Positions 56,756-64,000 of a stretch of DNA of 64,000 nucleotides are shown piece by piece. Source of the stretch: Myotis daubentonii (taxonomy: Eukaryota; Chordata; Mammalia; Chiroptera; Vespertilionidae); the NCBI RefSeq assembly GCF_963259705.1, contig NC_081861.1:105330102-105394101 (forward strand). Direction: 5' to 3'. Both the position numbers and the translations under genes were made by a program. Each line of letters opens with the position of its first letter. Positions within the stretch are counted from its first letter, which is position 1. The notes beneath the pieces are model-generated. The model did not search any database. It was not told where the DNA came from and saw only the letters and a list, made by a program, of their open reading frames with translations.

Positions 56756-57090
56756 TTCATCATATATTAACTACAAGACACAACGATAAGCATTAAAGAT
56801 TCAAAATGAGTTAAGAAATTGTCACTGCTCTCAAGGTTTTTACTATGTAATAGAAGGAAAACATGTAAACAAATAATTATAATAAAATATGATATAATCT
56901 AAAAAAGAATTGCATAAGTCAAAATGAGGAGTTTAGAGAAGAAAGAAAATTTCTTGGTATTTCAAAAAAACTTCATAAACTATATGATATGAGACCTGGG
57001 TCTTGAAAGTTGAGTAAGATATTTTTAGATAAATAAAGTAGGTAAGATAATTCTATAAATCTATGGATAGGCCCAGAAGGGGTTTGGAGG
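56756..57090 (-). mobile_element. L2 fragment, reverse
   Basis: TGTCACTGCTCTCAAGGTTT, GAAGGAAAACATGTAAACAA, GAGACCTGGGTCTTGAAAGT, TGAGTAAGATATTTTTAGAT follow the reverse of the L2 3' part. Confidence 0.7.
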
Positions 57091-57740
57091 AGGATAGTGA
57101 ATTTAGGGATGTCCAGTTATATATGATAAATCTGCAACTTCTCCCATTCATTCTGGTTATAGACTCTGTGGTCTAATAGATCAAATCTGTACCCTTCTCC
57201 ATTTGTCAAGCCCTTGTTTAAGCAAGAACTGATATTCCCTCTAGCCTGCTTCGCACTCTTATTGGTTAAGTGATATTGAGCAAATCATTAAATTCTCTAA
57301 ACCTCAGTTTCTGTCCTATGGAATAGAAGTTTTGATATGTACAGGAGAAAATTAATAGAAGAACCATGACTAGTGTTAAAGCTTTATAAAATACCAGACC
57401 ATATACATTTAAAGGATAGTTATGTCAATATATAGGTGAGAAAGGGCTTATTTAGGATAGGAGTACATAGTAGTAATTATAAGGAGCTCTTGAAATACTG
57501 CCTGTAGATTGTCTTTTTTAAGTTATGATTAGGAAGCAAGAATAAGTAAGACAAAAATACCATGCTATACAAGAAGTGACATTATAGAAGATGGCAAGTA
57601 GAAAGAACCAGGAATATGTCTCTCTACCAAGACACCAGTTGTACTGGCAATCTTCTGGAACAACCATTTTGGAATTCTGGACTCTACTAGAATTGATGCA
57701 ATTTCCAAGGGAAAGCTTGGCTGGAAAATTATGGTCAATA
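57091..57740. other. Unassigned stretch with a possible MIR bit
   Basis: 57255-57320 (GGTTAAGTGATATTGAGCAA, TTCTCTAAACCTCAGTTTCT) looks like the middle of a plus-strand MIR. No gene is supported. Confidence 0.45.
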
Positions 57741-58061
57741 CTAGAGGCCCGAATCCATGCACCAGTGGGGTCCCTTGGCCTGGCCTGCAGGGATTGGGCT
57801 GAAACTGGCTCTCTGACATCCCCTGAGGGGTCCTGGATTGAGAGAGGGCACAGGCTAGGCTGAGTTACCCCACTGGTGCATGATAGGGGCCAGGGAGGGC
57901 TCCAGGGTGTGTCTGGCCCATCTCGCCCAGTCTCTATTGGCCGGGCCCCAGAAGCAAGCTAACCTGCCGGTCAGAGTGTCTGCTCCCTGGTGGTCAGTGC
58001 ATGTCATAGCGACTGGTCGAACAGTCGGGCACTTACCATATTAGGCTTTTATTATATAAGA
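57741..58061 (-). mobile_element. HeliBat-type Helitron
   Basis: Starts CTAGAGGCCCGAATCCATGC after A and ends TATTAGGCTTTTATTATATA then AGA before T. Contains CTCCCTGGTGGTCAGTGCAT and GCGACTGGTCGAACAGTCGG, the conserved 5'-half blocks. Full length. Confidence 0.92.
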
Positions 58062-58702
58062 TTGGACAGTTTCAGCCCTCATTGTGATAGTGACCACCTG
58101 TCCCTCCCCAGGCCTGTGCCAGGCAGCAGTAAGGATAATGACAAATTGTTCTGTCAAAGTCAGTGTAGGACTGAAGGACCTTGTCCTACAGATATTTTAG
58201 TTCTGTGTTCTGATTAAGGTATTCTGATTCTATTCACTGAAATCCAGACACATAAACTGGCTACATGCCATAGTTTCACTCCCAAATTGCTAAAGCAGCA
58301 TTCGGGGGATTTAAAGAAACTGTACCTATTTTTTTAGGTTTCCAAAACCAATTGTATATATGGGGAGTTTTAGAAACTCCACCATACATGCTCTTTAAAG
58401 ACAGAAGCTCAGAAAATACCTGAGTAGGTACTAAGTTTTAACCTCAGGTTGATATTTGGTATAGTACCACACTATAACAATAATAATGACCATAGTAATA
58501 GCAACAAACTCTGGGGAAGGGAAAGAATTTGATTCCAAGAATTACCACATTATAAAATTCAATTGCCTTGTTTACAACAACAACAACAAAATCACAAGGT
58601 ACACAAGGAAATAGTAAAGTATGGTCCACTCAAAGAAACAAAAAATTGAAGGAAAATATACCTGAGGAAGTCAAGATATTGGAGTTACAGAACACAAATT
58701 TG
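58062..58702. other. Unassigned stretch
   Basis: No named repeat and no supported gene. Confidence 0.45.
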
Positions 58703-58715
58703 AAACAACTAACTA

Positions 58716-59007
58716 GCTTTTGATTGCTCATGCCTTGACTCCAGGCCTGCAGGTCTCTCATGCACCTGCATTTGTCTTAGTCCATGTGGGCCCCACATAC
58801 AATGGACTAATGGACTACAAGTAGCCTGATGTTAAACTAGACTCTACCATGGAATGAAACTTTGGACACTGGTTTTTCTCCTAGCTCTTCTGAATCCACA
58901 GCTTCACGTTTTCCAGGACTGGTTTAATGGAAATGGGACTTTGCACACTCAGAGATGTAATTCCATGAAAATAAAGTTTTGTACCACATTTCAAAAAACA
59001 AACAAAC
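58716..59007 (+). pseudogene. Probable retroposed mRNA 3' end
   Basis: Non-repeat sequence ending in AATAAA (58970-58975), 15-20 bases, then an A-rich tail (CAAAAAACAAACAAACAAAA). Near-identical flanks AAACAACTAACTA (58703-58715) and AAACAACTACTA (59008-59019) look like a target-site duplication. No coding frame is evident, so it is most likely a 3'UTR copy moved by L1. I do not recognise the parent gene. Confidence 0.6.
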
Positions 59008-59019
59008 AAAACAACTACT

Positions 59020-59389
59020 AAAAGATTCTCAAAGAGTTAAAGAAAGACACGGACAAATACAGGAAAACAATGTGTGAAAAATTAGAATACCAATAAATAG
59101 ATAGGTCTTATAAAAATAAATCATAAATAAATTCTGAAGCTGAAAAGTACAAAAATATGAATGTAATATAGTTTAACACTAAAGGGCACAAAAGGAGATT
59201 TAAACAAGCAGAAGAAAGAAATCAGTATTTTTGAAGATAGAACAATTGAAATCATTTAGTCTAAGGTACAAAAAGAAAAAAAGATATCAGGAGGAGAAGA
59301 GAGAAAATGGTGGAAAGAATATTTGAAAAAATAATGTTCAAAACTTCCAAAATTTGTTGATATATAGAAATCTACAAATCAAAGTAGCT
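59020..59389. other. Unassigned A-rich stretch
   Basis: Very A-rich; it may be more of the old L1 that follows, but no motif is firm. Confidence 0.4.
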
Positions 59390-59559
59390 GAGTATAATTA
59401 TGTAAAATTATTTACTACCAAATGACCCAACAATTTTATTCTCAGGTATATACATTAAAAAGAGTTGAAAACAGGGACTCAAACAGATACTTACACAGCT
59501 GTGTTTATAAAGCATGTCCCAAAATTCACACAAGAAGTAATTTTGATAGAAAACACAGG

Positions 59560-60291
59560 TGCCGGGGTCCAGCCCCAGCAGGTCCAGGGGTCCCCAAAGG
59601 TGTGGACGGAGTCGGCGAAGAAGGAAGGACACGGAGACAGTGTTCAATTGATCAGCAGCCTAGCCAGGATCTCCAGCCAGGATCTCCAGCCAAGTTCTGG
59701 TCTGGATCTCCAGCCAGGTTCTGTGGCCACGTTCCCTCGCTAGGTTCTCCAGCCAGGTTCTGTCCAGGTTCTCCAGCCAGGTTCAGTCACCAGGTTCTAG
59801 TCAGGTTCTCTTGCCAATTTCTGTAGTCAGGTTCAGTCCAGGATCTTTTGCCATGTTCTCTCCAGCGAAGTTCTTCTGCCTGTAGGTTCTGTGTAGGTTC
59901 TGTCTGTAGGTTCTCTCTTCTAAGTTCTGTGTTCTAAGTTCTGTCTGTTGCTGTCTTGTTACATCTGTATTTATACCAGTTCATTCAATCCTATCAATCT
60001 CTATTACAAAGGTTAGGGCGTTTCTTATCTCCATTCCAGGGAGTAAAGATTATGTAGCTTAAGCATGATTGTTCGTAGTTAAAGTGATTAATTACCCGCC
60101 TGGCACTTAGTTGAGGGGTTTTATTCCCTCCCTAACTTCAGGGGAAAATCCCTACTTGGGGAAACAACCTTTCTCAGAGAGGAGACCTTGGTTAAAACAC
60201 ATAGTGCCAAGAAGGTGAGCAAACATTTTAAGAACAGTATGCCATATATGCCAGGTCCTTTGAAACAGCAAGGATGGACAGGCTCCCGGCA
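59560..60291 (-). mobile_element. Solo LTR of a second class II ERV
   Basis: Ends TGCCGGGGTCC and CTCCCGGCA, with a 6-bp duplication CACAGG (59554-59559, 60292-60297). A TATAAATA box on the minus strand (about 59970) and the TGCCGGGAGCC start give the orientation. At 732 bp it is unlike the 366-bp LTR at 30-33 kb, so it belongs to a different family. No internal ERV sequence remains, which is the usual result of LTR-LTR recombination. Confidence 0.88.
59660..59960. repeat. Degenerate minisatellite inside the solo LTR
   Basis: Many imperfect copies of a short unit around CTCCAGCCAGGTTCTG, clear to about 59790 and fading into AGGTTCTGT units to 59945. Confidence 0.82.
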
Positions 60292-60993
60292 CACAGGTTT
60301 ATAATTAAAAATTGTAAATTTTTTATTGATTCATAAAGTATACAGTACAGGGTTATGTATGGAATAGTATATAGGGTAAATGGCCTCCACAGCTTTGCTG
60401 GCACATACACACTCTTTTGTTGAAATTTTCCATGACCGTTTTGCATAAATGTGGCTGAATTTCATTCATACAGTGCTCAATTTCCTCCTTCAAGGCGTGG
60501 GTGGTCATGGGCTTGTTGGCATAAACCTTAGACTTCAAAAAACCTCAAAGAAAAAAGTCCAACGGCATGATCTAGGCGGCCAATTCTGATCACCAAAATG
60601 GGAAATTACACGACCAGGAAATGACTCATGCAGTAATTGAATTGTTTCTCAGGCTGTATGGCATGTGGCACCATCTTGTTGAAACCACATGTCGCCCACA
60701 TCCATATCTTGCAATTTAGCCACAAAAAAACTGGATTATCATGTCGCGATAGCGAGCACCATTAACTGTTATTGCCTGAGCAGCCGCATTTCGGTCATGG
60801 AAAATTACAACAAAAGAGTGCTTATGTGCCAGCAAAGCTGTGGAGGCCATTTACCTGATATGCTATTCTATACATGACCCTATAGTATATACTTTATGAA
60901 TCAATAAAAAATTTACAGTTTTTAATTATAAACCTGTGCTTTCTATCAAAATTACTTCTTGCATGAATTTTGGAACACCCTTTAATAGTAACA

Positions 60994-61255
60994 TCTATAT
61001 ACATATAAAAGCCTAAGCTACCATTATGTCTGGTTGACCGAACGACCAGTCGACCAGTCACTCTGACACACACTGACCACCAGGAGGCAGACATTCAATG
61101 CAGGAGCTACTCCCTGGTGGTAAGTGCACTCCCACAGCCAACCTCCTGTGGTCCCTCTCCCTGGCCGGCCAGCCCCAATCTGCCCCAATCAGCCCTGATC
61201 ACTGGACAGACCGAGGGACCCTACCCATACACGAATTTGTGCACCAGGCCTCTAG
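60994..61255 (+). mobile_element. HeliBat-type Helitron, short
   Basis: TCTATATACATATAAAAGCC to TTGTGCACCAGGCCTCTAG with A before and T after. The left blocks GACCGAACGACCAGTCGACC and CTGACCACCAGGAGGCAGAC match the family; ACACGAATTTGTGCAC forms the terminal hairpin. Only 10 bases separate it from the mariner's TA. Confidence 0.93.
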
Positions 61256-61370
61256 TTATTCATAATAACCAAAAGGTGAAAATAACCCACCTATCCCAGA
61301 TAAAGGGATGAACAAAATATGATATGTACATAAAACAGAATATTACTCAGTCTTAAAGAATTAACATTTT

Positions 61371-61599
61371 GAGGGGGGATAAATGATGATGTACAAAATA
61401 AATTAAATTGCAAAAATATATTAATAAATAAAACTCTCCCATAACCTCACCAAGATGAGGGTTAATTTGTTTATCCACTCTAACTACTATTACTACATAT
61501 TCTCAAATGATCACACAGTAAGCAATGTCTTTAAACATACCTTTTACTTAAAAAAAAAAAAAGAAAACAAACTTTAGATGGCCCTGGCGAGTATTAGGC
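61371..61599. other. Unidentified insert in the old L1
   Basis: AT-rich sequence with an A13 run (about 61550) interrupts the L1 3'UTR order. It may be an old retroposed piece; no family is recognised. Confidence 0.35.
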
Positions 61600-62004
61600 T
61601 TTATTAAATAGACCAGGCACAGAAAGTTACATATTGTTTGAATCTGCTTATGATATGTCTAAAATGGTAAATTCATAGTCAGAAATACCAAAGTAAATAG
61701 AGGTTTCCAAGGTGTGGGAGGAAGGGGAAAGTGAAATGTTTTATTTTATGGGTATGGAATTTTATTGTAGATGAAAAGTTTTGGATATAGATAAAATGAT
61801 AATTATACAAAATTGTGAAATGCATTTAATTTCACTAAATTATATACTTACAAATGGATAAAATTATAAATATTATGTTATACTAGTATATATTTTAACA
61901 AAATTACAATAATTATAATTGAGAGCGAAAAAAATGATACAAAATAAATGAAACAAGCCAAGAAAAGAAGGAAATTGACATAAGCAGTACCTATAACCCA
62001 GTCA

Positions 62005-62130
62005 AAATGCTAAATAATGACATTAATTATTTCAATTATAATGACAATGAAAAGTAGGTGTTATTATCAGTTCACAGCTGAGGAAGCCAGGATTCAGTGA
62101 TATTTGAAACCTAAGGTCACCTGAAATCAC
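62005..62130 (-). mobile_element. MIR SINE, reverse
   Basis: TTATTATCAGTTCACAGCTG, AGGAAGCCAGGATTCAGTGA and CCTAAGGTCACCTGAAATCA resemble the reverse MIR. Confidence 0.6.
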
Positions 62131-62939
62131 CAAACATTTCATTGATATATAACTAAGATTAGTGTTCAAGTTAACTGGCACAAGATTTAATGGTATCAAA
62201 CAGCTTCACTACTTGGAGTAGAGTATTCTTTTGTATTCTGTGATTGTATCTATATTCTGAGGAAAGTAGAACTTGAAGGCTTTATGTTGCAAGCATCCAA
62301 CACTAAAACAAAAGTACATGTCATGTCCAAATTCAGACAATCTAAGTGGAGAAAAAATAATCACTCAAATCATGCAAGAAATCTAAGTTTCTATTAAGTT
62401 GTACTGGCAATTACTGCTGACATTCAAATATCACTGCCTTCATGTCATAACTATGTAAATTTCCCTAAGCATTTTAGTATAAATGCAGAAACATTTCAGA
62501 CACATACCCATACACACACAGTTTTAGAGGAAAACAATCATATTCACACTTTTTATCTCACAACATCTGCCCCCAGCAAAAATAAAGACTATATACTTCC
62601 AGTAGTTTCATAGAATTTTAACCTGACCAAGTACACTGTGCTTTTACCTGGTACTTGCTTTGCAACTAAACTTTAGTTTAAGCATATTTCCTCATTAATG
62701 GGCTTTTCTGGACTAGCTCATTGGGAAGTGATCCTCCTGTCAGTAGAATTTACATAGCATTATTTTTATGTTAATTGACATCTACTGTTTTGTAGCTGAG
62801 TTCATTCTGGACAAAGTTGCTGATCTCCTCAACCGGGCTACAAGTTCTTAGAGGAAAATCTAAGTATCTTTCTCATGACTATATGCTTCCTGTGCTTTTT
62901 CATGAACTTAAAAAGAGAGGCAGCATGACAATCTCCTAG
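62131..62939. other. Unassigned stretch
   Basis: No named repeat or supported gene. Confidence 0.5.
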
Positions 62940-63170
62940 TAGGCAGAAGTATAGAACTGAATGTTTAGAAACAAGCAAATGTGGGTTTGAATTTTGGCTT
63001 CAAAGTTTATTATTACTGCAACAGTTAGCAAATTGCTTAGCCTCATTTGGGCTTAGTTTCCCCAATAATAATATCAACATGGTAAAGTTATAAATATCAA
63101 AAAAGATAATGCATGTAGAGTAGCACTTAATGACTGATAACATTTAAACATTAAAGGATGGGTAAAATTT
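62940..63170 (+). mobile_element. MIR SINE
   Basis: CAAATGTGGGTTTGAATTTT, AGCAAATTGCTTAGCCTCAT, GGGCTTAGTTTCCCCAATAA, GATAATGCATGTAGAGTAGC follow MIR in order. Confidence 0.83.
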
Positions 63171-63374
63171 CTGGCTAAAATTGGAAGAATAAAGGTTTTT
63201 TTTTTACAATACTTTCTTCCTTTGAAATACATTATACATGGATTAAAATAAAAATATTCTGAAAAAATAGTTCACCTTCACTTAAACAAGGAAATTGGTA
63301 AAATCTCAAGCCATAAATTATGAAATACCTAACAAATAACAGGGCATCAATGTTGAAAACAGCAGCATGCTGAG

Positions 63375-63530
63375 CACTGACATAGTTAATTATTCATTCA
63401 CTTAAAATTATGTATTGAGTATCTATTTTACATCAGGCACTATGACACTGGCTAAGAATATAATGAGCAAAAAAACTAACCTTGATGTTGCCATTAAGAA
63501 AAATGTCTTCTTGGACCTCAAAGAGGAAAC
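63375..63530 (-). mobile_element. L2 3' end, reverse
   Basis: TTATTCATTCACTTAAAATT, TATTGAGTATCTATTTTACA, CAGGCACTATGACACTGGCT and GACCTCAAAGAGG match the reverse L2 3' end. Confidence 0.72.
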
Positions 63531-64000
63531 ACAAATGTTTTCAAACTTAGAAATCATCCCAAAAAGGATGTATACAAATATTCCTTATTTGAGTGATTGA
63601 ATTTGGAAGTATGCATAAGTTACATGATACTTGTACACAAACAGCCTCGATAAAGGAAAAATGAAGCATGAGAAAATAAGAAGCATAAGAACATGCACTG
63701 TAAAAGAACCTGCCCAAGATAATGCAAGAATCTTGACAATTCTTCAGTTTCAAAGGAAGTATATACACACATGTCTTCCTCAAAATTAGCCTCTAAAGGG
63801 GACTTGAAAATATAAAATAATAAAATCAAACTGGAAGAATTTAAAAAATAAAAGAGGGAAAACAAGAAGATTAAAGCCACATGATCTATAATCGAAAACA
63901 CAAGAATAAAATATATTGGTTCAAAATAATTTTAGAAATTGAAAAGTAAGAAATGAACATATATAAATGATCCTAGAGCTAATAAATAAAGAGTAGGTAA
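63531..64000. other. Unassigned AT-rich stretch
   Basis: No named repeat or supported gene. Confidence 0.5.

Larger units (their letters stand above)
59510..60982 (-). mobile_element. Tc1/mariner derivative with 215-bp inverted ends, split by an LTR
   Basis: TA flanks at 59508-59509 and 60983-60984. Without the LTR it is about 735 bp. The right end from about 60790 is a near-perfect inverse of the left end, covering the true TIR and the transposase C-terminal coding part (NKRV.MCQQSCGGHLP on both strands). Between them, on the minus strand, lies the middle of the transposase: GDMWFQQDGATCHTA with the second catalytic Asp, a stop soon after, then RVISHFGDQNWPPRSC. The third Asp codon is lost in a deletion of about ten bases. 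From the retained part of this copy and the copy at 28.2 kb, the second and third Asp are about 36 residues apart. Confidence 0.9.
59390..61920 (+). mobile_element. Ancient L1M-type end, split by a transposon nest
   Basis: 59390-59507 (CCAAATGACCCAACAATTTT, GAAAACAGGGACTCAAACAG) and 61256-61370 (ATTCATAATAACCAAAAGGT, AAACAGAATATTACTCAGTC) are neighbouring pieces of an old L1 ORF2 end. 61600-61920 (AGACCAGGCACAGAAAGTTA, AAATAGAGGTTTCCAAGGTG, TATACTTACAAATGGATAAA) is its 3'UTR. A mariner with a solo LTR inside it and a Helitron sit at one point in it. Confidence 0.78.

Noticed and set aside
59660..59960. CRISPR-like array
   Set aside because: Units are short, imperfect and directly adjacent, without unique spacers, and lie inside an LTR.

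Overview
The window reads as nuclear DNA of a plain-nosed (vespertilionid) bat. Four marks point there together: several tRNA-derived SINEs with the VES layout, seven short Helitrons with HeliBat-type ends (TC at one end, a hairpin and CTAG at the other), a SPIN-type hAT element, and a second CAGTGATGGCGAACC-ended nhAT. L1, HAL1, MIR, L2 and a MaLR-type LTR confirm a placental mammal. I cannot settle the genus. I found no host protein-coding exon, tRNA, rRNA or CRISPR array. Every long reading frame I could identify belongs to a transposable element, and nearly all are broken. This is a gene desert or intron.

Layout. 1-24.8 kb is AT-rich and mostly unique, with old MIR/L2/L1 relics, three VES SINEs, one Helitron, a MaLR-type LTR cut by an L1 tail, and a 57-bp L1 micro-insertion. 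27.08-39.15 kb is a full-length minus-strand L1 (about 5.9 kb once inserts are removed) carrying five later insertions: a Tc1/mariner derivative, an nhAT, a Tigger-like MITE, a class II endogenous retrovirus with both LTRs, and an ORF1-only half-L1 (HAL1). Each has its own target-site duplication. 39.4-48.2 kb holds another Helitron, an L1 with an inverted 5' part, a heavily deleted plus-strand L1 containing a SPIN element, and a second HAL1. 48.3-56.1 kb is a patchwork of L1 pieces, VES SINEs, two Helitrons and a 190-bp polypurine tract. 56.1-64 kb holds an unrecognised 390-bp block, a probable retroposed mRNA tail, and an old L1 split by a palindromic mariner. That mariner is itself split by a solo LTR, and a Helitron sits beside it.

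The pieces do not form a pathway; they form a datable stack. Insertions within insertions give a relative order: old L1 or L2, then younger L1, then DNA transposons, ERV and HAL1. The points most worth a second look are the two HAL1 copies, the deletion-derivative betaretrovirus-like ERV with an arginine-rich env leader, the mariner copies whose long inverted ends contain the transposase 3' coding end, and two unusually short L1 insertions with clear duplications. All identifications rest on reading the sequence and recognising families; no alignment was run.
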